64,000 nucleotides of DNA from Dissophora ornata. Lineage: Eukaryota > Mortierellomycota > Mortierellomycetes > Mortierellales > Mortierellaceae. Under the pieces are notes generated by a model that did not search any database, was not told the origin of the DNA, and saw nothing but the letters and a program-made list of their open reading frames with translations. Both the position numbers and the translations under genes were made by a program. Below, piece by piece: positions 13,090 through 23,291 of this stretch (positions are counted from its first letter, which is position 1; each line of letters starts with the position of its first letter). The stretch is from positions 1 to 64,000 of the forward strand of contig MU616565.1 of assembly GCA_025201705.1 (NCBI GenBank), given 5' to 3'.

Positions 13090-14193
13090 ATGGAGCAGCA
13101 AGCGTCCACGGCCTCAATACACCAGCGGGTGTCGCCACTAGCAGAAGACTCAATCTCCAGACGAGACCGCGCTCCAGTAGACTCGCCAAGTCTGAGCCCC
13201 ATCATCTCCCATGCAACCGTCCAGGAGCTCGCAAACACCCCAGCGGCAGTGGTGCCTCCACCAGAGACACCCTTGTCCTCATACCTTCTCCCGTACCAAT
13301 TCCTCAGCTTTATCTTTCCTGTCACTCTCTTGTTTGGATCGCTGTTTGGGGTGGTTGGCGGCAACAAGCCCTCGTATTTCTCAAACAAGCGGAATATCCT
13401 CAACGTTCTGTTCGTCAAAAACGGCTGGGGCTGGACCTCGTTTGTGTTCCTGGTTTACCTTGCAGTCGTGTTTGGAAAGGCAGTCGTGCGGCAGGAAGTG
13501 CAGCAACAACAACAACAGCAGCAGCAGAGCGGTAGCTCGATCGATGTTCAGAGACCACAGGAACAGCCACACGGCGACCAGGCTTTGAGAACCAGAACCA
13601 GATCGACTGCTGCCACGCAACGGGATGGCCAAGAGCCCGGAACGGACCTGCCAGCGCCAGGAACGAGAGCGAGCTCCCGAGTCCCGACAGATGTGATCCT
13701 TAAAGCGCTGGTCCGATGGGGCCTTGCAACGCTGTACTGGTGGTTGATTTCTCAATGGTTTTTCGGACCCGGACTGTTTGATCGGCTTTTTGTGATGACG
13801 GGAGGTAGCTGTTCGGTCGATGGCCATTGGTCCCAGTACCGTTGTCGAAGGATGGGCGGACAATGGTCAGGCGGAGTCGATATCTCGGGACACATGTTTT
13901 TGTTGACCCACGCGTGCTTGTTCCTGATGGAGGAGTTGTCGGTGTTCTTGAACGTACCCGAGGCATGGACGGCACTGAAGACGCGACCGACTGCCAAGTA
14001 TGCGGTCTTGTCTGTTGTTGGATTGTGTGGACTGTGGTGGTGGATGCTGTTGATGACGAGCGTGTATTATCATCACCTGGCAGAAAAGCTGTCGGGCTTG
14101 TTTTTTGGAGTGATGTTCTGGTGCTGTACTTATGTCACGTCTTATAAGACCCTGTCCTTCCCCGCCATGCCTGATCAGGCTGTTGTCTTGTAG
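13090..14193 (+). CDS. FIT family ER membrane protein (FITM2/Scs3-like)
   Basis: An intronless gene for 367 residues. Fat-storage-inducing transmembrane proteins sit in the ER, promote lipid-droplet budding, and cleave acyl-CoA at the diphosphate. The first catalytic histidine is in DISGHMFLL (about residue 268). The second is in the YYHHLAEKLSG segment near 326, just before the final membrane helix. Several hydrophobic segments are visible, at about 70-90, 113-130, 213-232, 268-285, 302-320 and 334-350. A long polar stretch (~137-205), including Q and R/T-rich sequence from a CAA/CAG tract, separates the second and third segments and makes this longer than animal FITM2. Function follows from the two conserved histidines. 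Confidence 0.88.
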   Translation: MEQQASTASIHQRVSPLAEDSISRRDRAPVDSPSLSPIISHATVQELANTPAAVVPPPETPLSSYLLPYQFLSFIFPVTLLFGSLFGVVGGNKPSYFSNKRNILNVLFVKNGWGWTSFVFLVYLAVVFGKAVVRQEVQQQQQQQQQSGSSIDVQRPQEQPHGDQALRTRTRSTAATQRDGQEPGTDLPAPGTRASSRVPTDVILKALVRWGLATLYWWLISQWFFGPGLFDRLFVMTGGSCSVDGHWSQYRCRRMGGQWSGGVDISGHMFLLTHACLFLMEELSVFLNVPEAWTALKTRPTAKYAVLSVVGLCGLWWWMLLMTSVYYHHLAEKLSGLFFGVMFWCCTYVTSYKTLSFPAMPDQAVVL

Positions 14194-14336
14194 AGCTTTC
14201 TTTGCGTAATCTTGTTTTATGTCATCCCCACTGTCTCTCTCTCTCCTTCCCTCCCTCCCTCCCTCTCTCCCTCGACTCGTGCTTCATTTCGATCGCTTCA
14301 CGGTCCATTGTTGTCAGAAATATAGAGGCCTAATTA

Positions 14337-14342
14337 AATAAA
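14337..14342 (+). terminator. Candidate AATAAA polyadenylation signal of FIT gene
   Basis: An AATAAA hexamer lies 144 nt after the FIT stop codon, in AT-rich sequence just upstream of the convergent SNIP1 gene end. Fungal poly(A) signals are degenerate, so this is only a plausible site. Confidence 0.35.
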
Positions 14343-14417
14343 CCTGGGTATAGACGCTGTGTCTGTGTATGCAAGCTGCGCGCATGCATTTTTATTAAAT
14401 TTTTTCAAAATTTTTGT

Positions 14418-14622
14418 TTATGATGCGTCAGCATCTGCGCTTTCGTGCAAAAGCACGAATTCACGCGTGCTGGCACCAAATTTGATCACGTCTGACAACT
14501 TGAGCTCGTAGTAGCGCGTGGGAGGTATTTGTGTGCCGTTGACAAAAGTCCCATTTGCTGACTCTAGGTCGATGATAAACGGTCTATTGACAAAAAATAT
14601 AGGAGTGAGGAAGACATTAGGA

Positions 14623-14678
<56 letters not shown>

Positions 14679-15829
14679 GCGATTGATAGCGAAAACATAC
14701 TTTGTAGAACGAGATGCATGTCCTAATGCATCAGTCTCCACAATTTGGCGGAACTGAAGCACAGCATGTTGTTTGGAGCATGATGGGTGGTCAATTGGGA
14801 CATCGACAACCTACGTATTTGAAGCAAAAAGAGCGAACGTAGATTTAGAACAGGCATTTAGGCATTTTACCAGCGCGCCAAGACACTGTGTGCATATGGA
14901 GACACAGGTAGGGCATACTTACATTACGGTCGCGTCCGAACAAGAACGCGCTTTGCCGGTGAATATGAAGCAGGTCTATACAGAAAGCCAGAGTAACAAA
15001 AGAAAAAAAAAACTTAATAAAATGAAACAAATAATCTTGCCACATCCAGAGTCAACGAGCATCAGAACCCTCCCCATGTCGGCATACCAATCTCTTTATC
15101 GCCCTTGAACACATAAAGTCTCCACCTCTGCTTCGGCTTCCTCGCTTCAGGCGGTTCGTTATACTTTAGTACCGTGCCATTCGCTGTAGTATTCGTCTCT
15201 GCTGCTAACGCTCCCGATAATCCAAAGTTTGGCTTCTCTTTATCCTCTTCAGCAATCTCTGGCTTCTTCTTCCGTTCATTTTCTTCCTCTGCAAGCATCG
15301 TGGCGCCCCAAACTTCAGGCTGTCCTGATCCACCTCCTCCCCCTCCTCCACGGAATGTAGATTCGTGTTTGGGTCCACCGCCCCTTCCACCGCCCCTTCC
15401 ACCGCCCCTTCCACGACCACGGCCGCGGCCGCGATCGCCGCCTGCTCCTCGTCCACCGCCCCGATCTCCATTGTATCCACCTCGTGGCCGATCGTTTTCT
15501 CCGCGTCCATATCCTCCGCCATCTCTGCGAGGCGATCGTGAGCGTGAACGACCATATGATTTGTGAGAGTCTCTATCTCGGAGTGGGGATCGAGATCGAG
15601 ATCGACCGCCTCTGGGCGGTGACCGTGAACGTGAACGCGGCGAGCGTGAACGGGAGTACCTCCGTCCACTCCTCCTGTCCCGGTCGTCTCTGCTAGAGTC
15701 TCGACGCCTGGTGTAGGGTGATCTGGATCTGGAGCGAGAGCGAGAGGGTGAGCGGCGACGACGCGGATCGTCTCTCCTGGCGGTGTCCCTGGATGCTGCT
15801 CCTGACGGTGCTAATGCCGGTTCTGCCAT
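14418..15829 (-). CDS. FHA-domain spliceosome factor, SNIP1/Pml1-like
   Basis: Four exons, 15088-15829, 14923-14975, 14701-14810 and 14418-14583, give 356 residues. The N-terminus is RS-rich (SRSRSRS runs), followed by a Gly/Arg-rich RGG segment. The conserved SNIP1 core then follows: NFGLSGALAAE, KYNEPPEARKPK, IHRQSAFLFGRDR, DHPSCSKQHA and ESANGTFVNG. The FHA phosphopeptide-binding fold spans roughly 245-345 and contains the R, S and N residues expected of the family. SNIP1/Pml1 is part of the RES (retention and splicing) complex that acts with Bud13 and Ist3 in pre-mRNA splicing. An in-frame ATG at 15883 would add 18 residues. Intron 3 carries an unusual T24A30 tract. Confidence 0.92.
14623..14676. 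repeat. T24-A30 homopolymer inverted repeat inside SNIP1 intron 3
   Basis: Twenty-four T residues (14623-14646) are followed directly by thirty A residues (14647-14676). This forms a perfect potential hairpin that takes up nearly half of the 117-nt intron 14584-14700. In the transcript it reads U30A24, between the GTATGT donor and the AATAG acceptor. Its exact length is the kind of sequence most prone to assembly error. Confidence 0.85.
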
Positions 15830-16057
15830 GCTGTGATTCTGGTGGTGTTTGGTGTGAAGAGGTGATGCTGCTTGTGTCGGCACGATTACGTCTCGGACAG
15901 TGTGCGCGATGCACTTCTAACGAGGCACATCAAAATGCAGCACGTGGACAACAGCAGGGAAAAGAAGGCTGAACCCTATGAGATGAATGAGATCCATCTC
16001 TTGCATGTACCGGAAACTAGCCCTCCTCTCTGAGGCCCGCTCCGTCTGCCGTCTTCC
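15830..16057. promoter_or_regulatory. Short divergent promoter, SNIP1 and F-box gene
   Basis: The 228 nt separate two divergently transcribed start codons, so the two genes probably share a compact bidirectional promoter. No TATA box or other named motif is evident. Confidence 0.5.
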
Positions 16058-18223
16058 ATGGACATAATCCAAAAGATGCAGAAGCCAGGGGCTTCTTCAG
16101 CTTCAGAGTTGAGCACGACATTCGTCGCTGCAAACACGGCCACTATTACAACAGCAAGGCTCCCACAAGAACCTCATCGCGTCTTCCTTATCCCCGAAAT
16201 CCTCTCCTATATCCTCTCTTTTCTTTCCCCACACACACTCACCCACCGGACCTGCCTCGTCTCCCGACTATGGCACACTCTTTCGCGTGAGTCCTGTGTT
16301 CCCCCAGTTATCACCGCGTCCTGGTCCTTTTTACTCTCGGCGAGCCAGCAGGCGCGACTGGTCAAGGACCAGGTGAGTCGGTCCGGGTGCTTACGCATGA
16401 CGGCGAGTCCGAAACGGAAGCGGAATAAGCGCGACCCCAATTCACCAGAGGAGAAACAAGCAAAATGGGAGGCGTTCCAGCAGGCGGTCGCAGCGCTCTA
16501 TGAGCACGATCAGTCTTTTGCGCAATCGCCAAAAAGTGATGGGGACGATAGTAGGGGTCTGAGCAAGAGTAGGCCTCCAAGGATTTTCATGTTAATTCTA
16601 GAAGGCGACTTGGCGTTGGAGACACGGTTAGAGCCGTTGTTGGCAAGTGCACCACTGCTAGCCAGAAATTTGACCAAGATCAGGATTGAAGAGTTTGTGG
16701 CAGCGCCGGTGCTGTACGTGGATGGGATCTTGGTTGCGTGCAAGAATTTGAGGGAGCTGTATCTGTCCTCGGGTGGATACCTTTTGGCAGGAGGCAGGTT
16801 TACTCCAATAGAGCTTGGCGTGCGGGAGGAGAGCAGCCTGTGGCTAGATAACCCCCCTGCAGTGGCCACGCGCTCCATGAAGCTGCAGAGGTTGACGATC
16901 AAGAGTCTCCGTATCACGCAGAAGGTGATGGAGTGTTTGGTGCGGCATTGTCCTCTGGTCACCTCACTCGAGGTCATCACCGCCTTCGGACCCGCCATCA
17001 GAACCGATGAACACTTGATACACTCGCGAGTCGCTCCCTTTGATCTCGAGCCGCTTTACCGTCTGATCGCCTCAGAACTTCCTCTTCTGACACATATCCA
17101 TGTCTCTTTCTTTTATGGATTCATGAGACACGACCATGCCAGGGTCTTCCGTGAGGTTTTTAGCCATGTCCCCTCTTGGTCCCTCTATTGGATTGACCTC
17201 GCACCCCAGAACGCCGCAGCACTTCTCTTACCACCCTCGCAAGCATCTTGGTCCCCTGGCCTTACTAGATTGCCCCCGCCCCCGATTGCCCCAGCGATCT
17301 CTCCGTCGTCGCTGTACCCAATTCTGACCAGTCTCGAGATCCAACATCGCGGAGTCCAATCAGGGTTATGTGAGACACTTCAGTCTTACTTGGTCTCTTC
17401 AGGAGCTGCCTCGCTCCTACACATCAAGATCCCTCGGCACCCGTTTTGGCTCAGTTACTTTACCCCCTCTCTACTCCACGATAGTGGAGTCTGGACCTGT
17501 CGAGGTCTTCAGACCCTACATCTTCGGATCTCTCCGCGATGCCAAGGCACGACTATCCAGCCAAACTGGTCTACACGAGTGGTTTTCGGGTACATCTCTC
17601 GCGTAGTCCCACTTGTCACCGATCTGTCGGTCCACGTAGTTTCCCCTGCAACTGTAGAGCCGGCGGCATTAATGTTTGCACTCCAGGGTGGGATGTGTCT
17701 TCTGAAACGGATGCGGAAGCTGGAGAAGATCAGAGTCTCGTCGTATACGGGTGCCATGACCCTGGGAGAGCGCGATCTCGCATGGTTGATAACAGAGCCG
17801 ACGATGGCGCAGAAGATCCAGAACCGGCTATGGATTACGGAACTGAAGGCGCAGATGTTGTCGTTATCGGATCAGGATCTACCTGCACCTCAAGGCAAAT
17901 GTCCCAATGTTGAGCAGCAACTTGACAGTGGTGGTGGTAGTGGATGCAATAAAGTCGATGATTACAGCAATCTGGCCACGGCGGGGTCGCTCCAGGACGT
18001 GATAGATTGTCTGGAAGAAGAGAGCTCCCAGACACTGGACGAAGACCCGACCAAGGCAGCTGAGGCGTATTCTTCCTTACGGTGTCTGCCATATTTGGAG
18101 TCACTCGTCCTTTCGCGGACAGGATCCCATAACTATTTCGACGGCCCAAAAGTCAAACGCGAAAACACACGACTTGTCAAGACCCTGCGTTCAGACATTG
18201 AATTCCACATGGAAGGATACTAA
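16058..18223 (+). CDS. F-box domain protein with degenerate LRR-like C-terminus
   Basis: An intronless gene for 721 residues. Residues ~42-78 form an F-box (LIPEILSYILSFLSP, then CLVSRLWH). The remainder has scattered L-rich segments (LRELYLSS, LQRLTIKSLRI, LVTSLEVITA) typical of loosely LRR-like substrate-binding regions in fungal F-box proteins. These proteins join SCF ubiquitin ligases through Skp1 and select substrates, which cannot be predicted here. A charged segment at about 115-140 (KRKRNKRD) could be a nuclear signal. No orthologue is recognised. A similar, truncated gene begins at 63491. Confidence 0.8.
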   Translation: MDIIQKMQKPGASSASELSTTFVAANTATITTARLPQEPHRVFLIPEILSYILSFLSPHTLTHRTCLVSRLWHTLSRESCVPPVITASWSFLLSASQQARLVKDQVSRSGCLRMTASPKRKRNKRDPNSPEEKQAKWEAFQQAVAALYEHDQSFAQSPKSDGDDSRGLSKSRPPRIFMLILEGDLALETRLEPLLASAPLLARNLTKIRIEEFVAAPVLYVDGILVACKNLRELYLSSGGYLLAGGRFTPIELGVREESSLWLDNPPAVATRSMKLQRLTIKSLRITQKVMECLVRHCPLVTSLEVITAFGPAIRTDEHLIHSRVAPFDLEPLYRLIASELPLLTHIHVSFFYGFMRHDHARVFREVFSHVPSWSLYWIDLAPQNAAALLLPPSQASWSPGLTRLPPPPIAPAISPSSLYPILTSLEIQHRGVQSGLCETLQSYLVSSGAASLLHIKIPRHPFWLSYFTPSLLHDSGVWTCRGLQTLHLRISPRCQGTTIQPNWSTRVVFGYISRVVPLVTDLSVHVVSPATVEPAALMFALQGGMCLLKRMRKLEKIRVSSYTGAMTLGERDLAWLITEPTMAQKIQNRLWITELKAQMLSLSDQDLPAPQGKCPNVEQQLDSGGGSGCNKVDDYSNLATAGSLQDVIDCLEEESSQTLDEDPTKAAEAYSSLRCLPYLESLVLSRTGSHNYFDGPKVKRENTRLVKTLRSDIEFHMEGY

Positions 18224-18988
18224 GAAAAAAAGAAAGAAAGAATAAAAGAAAAAAGGAAAAAAGAAAAAAAAATATGGAGAATAAAACTTGGCTCTGCTCT
18301 CTATCTGGATACCTATTCGAACTGCGTTTTGCCGCATTGGCTCCTTTCAGAAAGTGGTTTCGCTTGGATGTGTTACTTGTCGTTTATTCCTACAATCTCT
18401 TTCTATTCTACAACAATGTACAAAAAAAGTTTGGTCTCTGAGCGGAGGAGCCCAATCCCTTAGCTAGACTCGGATCTCATCCAGAAAGATGAGAGCCACG
18501 CCATGCGACGAAGAGTACCAGAGTACGACCAGGGAAGGGATGCGTGGGAGGGAGACTGGAATGCTCCAGCATTGCCCCCATGCGACAGCGTAGGAGCTTC
18601 CGACTGTTCGTTTTGCAAGGGCCAAAACAAATGGTCTGGAAAAGCCTCCCCCATGTTCCATAAAACAACGCATTGCCCCGTTGATAGGGCAAAGCGGATG
18701 TTTATGAAGACTGATAACAAGGCCTCAGGAGCGATGGTGCACTATAGAACACGTCGATATAATGACATATCGCGTTCCTATAGCTTGCTCCAACGTGTTC
18801 CGAGTCCCCGGTCCCTAGATCCTGATCGATTTCTTTCCTTTTCGCTTTTTCTTTTTTTCTTTTCTTGTTGTGAATTGTTGATGCCGAATATGTTGTTTGT
18901 GGGTGCGCCTTCAGGTTTTGCTACAGGTATGCTGCAGGTATGCACAATGCAGGTTTCGCCGCCTGCTCGCTTCGTGCTCTGGCTCTCC
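18224..18988. other. Intergenic region between convergent F-box gene and UPF1
   Basis: It begins with an A-rich 3' UTR of the F-box gene (A/G runs at 18224-18272 with AATAAA at 18241) and ends with the UPF1 3' UTR. Both strands carry open frames in the middle (plus 18503-19147, minus 18460-18720), but neither shows a family motif or a sensible start context. The distal part (18824-18866) is T-rich. No gene is claimed. Confidence 0.45.
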
Positions 18989-21900
18989 TTAATACTGAGT
19001 AAAGCCCTGCGACTGGAATCCATTCGAAGGCGCAAACGAATCCTGGCTGAGATAGTCATCCTGCTGAGACTTGTAGTCGTCCAAGTATCCCATGCTCTCC
19101 TGGCTCATCAACGAGCTCATGCTGTGACCGAGTCCGTGATGGTTTGACGTGTTCTGGATACGGTCCGACTGAGAGATGCCGATCGACGCCTGCGACGAAT
19201 ACGTGTTTTGAGTCAACGGGCGGGAAGAGCCATTGTTGTTCGAAGACGACGCGTTCGATTTGCCCTTGCGACCACCACCGTACGATGATTGAGAAAGATC
19301 CTGAGTGAAGGGTGCTTGTGACCCCAAACCGAGCTGGTTGTTGTTGTTATTGTACCGGGATGAGCTACTCGAGTAATCTGGGGTGTACTGATTGTTCATC
19401 CTGCGGGCTATTCGAAATGAAAACGAAGTTCAAGATATTCATGTCAGCTCTTTCAAACAAATGACGACATTGGTCATATTAAAGTGACGGATAAAACATA
19501 CCAGCACTGGCCAAAGGAGGTCTGGCGAAAACCTCGCGTGCATCGACGGCATGCGCCTGTCCGTTGAGGAACCGCTCGTCGGGGTTGTAGGCCTTGCGTG
19601 GCTTGCTGAACTGAATCATACTGATCTTGAGATTGTTCAGTGGTCCCTCAACCAAGCAATCGCGCTCCTTGTAGTGGACCAGCAAGTGATGCCAGAGAGG
19701 GTGCTACAAATAAAAAGATAATGTCAATACGATTGAAACACCCGCCATGTTCATTTTGTGTCGATATCAAGTAGCAAAGGGCGAGGCTTACCTTGCTAAG
19801 GACCTTGGGATTGCCGAGGATAACAAGTCCATATCTTGCACGGGTCAGAGCAACGTTTAGACGGCGAGGGTCGTTCAAGAATCCGATACCCTGGTGCTCG
19901 TTGCTACGGACACAGCTGACAATAATATAGTCCTTCTCTCTTCCCTGGAAGGCGTCCACACTAGCAACTTCGATCTCCTTGTAGAGCTCCTTACGCATCG
20001 ATCCATTGAATCCCATATAGTTGACCAAATAAGAGCGCTGGCCTTCATAGGGAGTGATGATTCCGATCTGCTGAGGCAAAATGCCAGACTTCAGGAACTT
20101 GGTCACGACCTTCTCACAGTTCGAAGCTTCCGTTCGGTTGAGATACGATGTTCCTGAGGACGAAATCTCCTCTTGTCCCAAACACGAGTAAAAGAACATT
20201 GGCGTCTCTGCAACCGGCCATGGGAAATCAACGTGCTTTCGCAGACGCTCGGCAGTCGTCACACCGTTCTGGAGCGATCCTTCGTAAAACATGTTACTGG
20301 GATACTCGGAGAGACATGGATGCATACGGTACTGGACTTGAAGACGGATCGGGTGCAGGCCCAGGATGATCAGACGCTCAAACAAGGACTGGCAAAGACC
20401 AGCCCTGGCTGCCTTCTTGTTCATGATCACAGGACCCAATTGCTGATGGTCTCCGACGAGGACAGCCTGCTTAGCACCAAGAACTAGAGGGATCATACAC
20501 TCAGGCTCCGTAGCTTGAGTAGCCTCGTCGATAAGCACAGTCCTGAACTTGAGCTTGGACAGGCGAGGGTCTCCAGCACCAACGCAAGTGCACAAAATAA
20601 CATCCGCGTTCTAAAGAAATGTGAGCAGAGAGCACGTTAGATTGAGTCAAATACAACACATGCAGGCTAATCGAGTGTGCAAGTGTACTAGTGATAGAAA
20701 GGTGGCTGTGCACTTACGCTCAGAATTTCGCGCTCACACTGCTTCTTCAAGGACTTGTACTTCTTCTCGTCGCTGCTACTCAACTCTCCCTGCTCATTCT
20801 TTAGCTGGATCAGCTTTTGGAGTTCTGGGTTCGTGTCATTGTTGATAACCTGCTCGTGCAAAGTAAGGGCTTTGACAGGAGAGTCAAGCGCCTCTCGGGA
20901 CTTTGCAGTCATACGAACGACCTTCAGGCGCGTAGCATTGATCTTTTCTGTCAACTGGTCCACAGCGACGTTACTAGGCGCACACACTAGAACCTGTCCC
21001 ATGTTCATCTTGGCAAGATGGTACACCAGTGAGGCCGATGTAACAGTTTTGCCGGTACCAGGAGGGCCTTGAATCAGACTGAGTGGCTTTTGAAGGACGC
21101 TCTTGACAGCAAACACCTGCGAGTGGTTCAGCTCGGGCAAATTGGGGGCTGAAAATCGTTTTGGCATTTGCGTCTTCAAGATCTGCGACTCGACTTCGTG
21201 TCCCAGGAGGCGGTGATAGATGTAACCACTGACAGAGGACTCGTCCACGGCAAAGGTCTTCATCGCCAGCTGCATGCGATCAAAGCTCGTCGACTTCCAG
21301 ACAAAGTCAACCGAGAAGTTATGGTTGATATCCACGGGTGTATCGTCGCTCCGGCGCAACTCCAGTCCGACATCATCGCTGACATTGTTGGGAAGTTTTA
21401 TGACATGGCCGGTGCACTCCCATGGCTTGCGCAATTCGCCATTGTATCGGAGGCGGAGTTCGTCTCCCACAGCCAGGCGCAACTCTTCAAACTTTGCAAA
21501 AGCGAACCAGGCAACACGCTTCTGATTCAAACCCATGTCCCACGTAACACTGATACCGTCCTGCGTCTGCGACTCCTTCAGTCTTTTATCATAGTCGGCT
21601 TCCATCTTGACCAATGGGCCAAAGATATTCTGGTACTGATACGCATCCTCATATCTACAGAGATAGAGAAAGAGGAAGAAATGCTTGATCAGTCGAAGGA
21701 TCGGATTGCAGTTTGAGGTCGACGCTGACGACAAATCCAGGCGTGATTCCTACCTGGTTAAAACCGACTGCGGCTCGTCGTCTGCTCCAGGTCGCTCAAG
21801 ATCTTCCAGGGTGGCGTTGGGATTCTCCCTCCAGAGATCCTCCAGCTTGGTGATCTGCATCGCTGTGATCTGGCGTGCGCGGAGTTGTTCCTGCTCGGGA

Positions 21901-22853
21901 GGAATTTTGACAAGCCATGGCAAAAAGCATCTGTCGTCAATCAGGGGTAACCACTGCGACGTATCCCAGTTCATGTCCTTGCTGCTTGGCATGGACGCAC
22001 ATGGTTGACTATCGTTGAGGGAATAGGTAATGCAAGGTTAAGTGCGAGACAACGACCCAGTGAGAATCAAAAGAAGCAGAACAGAAAGAAGAAAAAGGTC
22101 TTACCGACACAACAGAACAACGACGGTGTCACTCTTGGCGGGAATGAATCCCAGCAAAAAGACGTTCTTGCACCCACAGTTGTAACACTCGAGCGTCGTC
22201 TCTCCCAATGGAGACAGAGCATGGAGCACAACTTCCTTGTGTTTGGCACGGACCAGATGGTTAATGATGTGCGAGCCCGAGGTGTTTCCTCTTGAGTTGC
22301 AGAACCACTTTTTGCATGTCTCGCACTTGACAACAGAGGCGGGGGAGTGGATACCACAGTATCTACCGAGGAGTTGAAGAAATGACAAGAAAGTGAGCGC
22401 CTTTCCTCCTTGTACCTTCCTTTTCTGTTTGTGCACGCCCACTCGGCGGGTGGGTACAAAGATAAAAACCAAAACGTACTTGCAGGCGTGTGGCGGCAGT
22501 TCGGTCAAAGCCAGGGGCTGATCGTTCAAGTCATGCTCGTCCGTCTCTTCAAAACCCCTCTGATCGCCATTGCCCGATGCGTGGTGACCATGCTGGTTAT
22601 GAGAGTGCTGTTGATGATGGTACGGGTCATCGGTACCACCAAGCTCTGATTGCGATTGTGGCCCCCCATTCAAAGACAGGCTCATAAAGTTGAGGTCATC
22701 CTGCGTGCCATGGTTGAGCTGGGTCTGCTGCGAGGGCAAACCAAAGTCCGAGTAATCGTACTGCGAGTCCTGGGTGCCAGCTTCGAACTCGAGGTATCCA
22801 AAGTCGCCGTCCTCTTCGCCGCCCTGCGACATGGCATAGTCTGGGTACGACAT
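18989..22853 (-). CDS. UPF1: UPF1/RENT1 RNA helicase, nonsense-mediated decay
   Basis: Seven exons, 22480-22853, 22105-22362, 21754-22008, 20718-21654, 19792-20610, 19502-19703 and 18989-19407, give 1087 residues. UPF1 is the ATP-dependent SF1 helicase at the centre of nonsense-mediated mRNA decay. A Q/H-rich N-terminus leads to the Cys/His-rich UPF2-binding domain ([23 protein letters not shown]). Then come the 1B region, Walker A GPPGTGKT (~492), [10 protein letters not shown] (~632), QYRMHP and VALTRARYG. The C-terminus is S/N/Q-rich with many SQ pairs, resembling the phosphorylated tail of animal UPF1. Exon 6 joins exon 7 through acceptor AATAG at 19408. It shares a 438-nt divergent promoter region with eIF2D. 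Confidence 0.96.
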
Positions 22854-23291
22854 TACGAGGTTCCTTTTGTTTTTCTGATGTTGCTTGTCGGCTCTGTGCT
22901 GAGATCGCTCTGCCTGTGGTCTGTTCTGCGGGTGCGGTAAGGGCGGACAGCGATGCAGGGATGGATGGGTGGCGATGGAATGGCGGGTCGTGAAGAAAGA
23001 ACAGAACAAACGAGGGCGGATAGAACTGGAAAGAAGGGCCGAATCGCAAGTGTGGATTTATTGCATTTTTCGACCTGGCCGGCTGTGACTGTGGCGAGAT
23101 TGATGACTGCACTGCGGCTGCGTGGGCAAAGGCACAAACACGAACACTCAAATACTCAAATACTCAAATACTCACACCGCCCCCGCAGCAACCCATTCCT
23201 CATTCCTCATTCCTACATCTTCTCTCTCACCCTCTTCCCCTCCCCTCCTCCCTTCCCTCCCGTGCCGCAGGTGGGCCACCGAACCGCAGCC
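22854..23291. promoter_or_regulatory. Divergent promoter region, UPF1 and eIF2D
   Basis: The region holds both 5' leaders. On the plus strand, 23200-23270 is pyrimidine-rich ahead of the eIF2D start. Around 23145-23175 an eight-base unit (ACTCAAAT) repeats about four times. On the minus strand an in-frame ATG at 23009 would extend UPF1, but the MSYPD start at 22853 fits the family better. Confidence 0.5.
23145..23176 (+). repeat. Short octamer tandem repeat in eIF2D leader
   Basis: The unit ACTCAAAT is repeated roughly four times in tandem about 120 nt before the eIF2D start codon. It is probably a simple minisatellite in the leader or promoter. Confidence 0.7.

Noticed and set aside
15174..15566. 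Plus-strand Pro/Arg-rich ORF
   Set aside because: It is the antisense shadow of the Gly/Arg and RS repeats of SNIP1.
18460..18720. Minus-strand ORF of 86 codons downstream of UPF1
   Set aside because: It has no motif and no splice partner, and it lies where the UPF1 3' UTR would be; the opposite strand is equally open.
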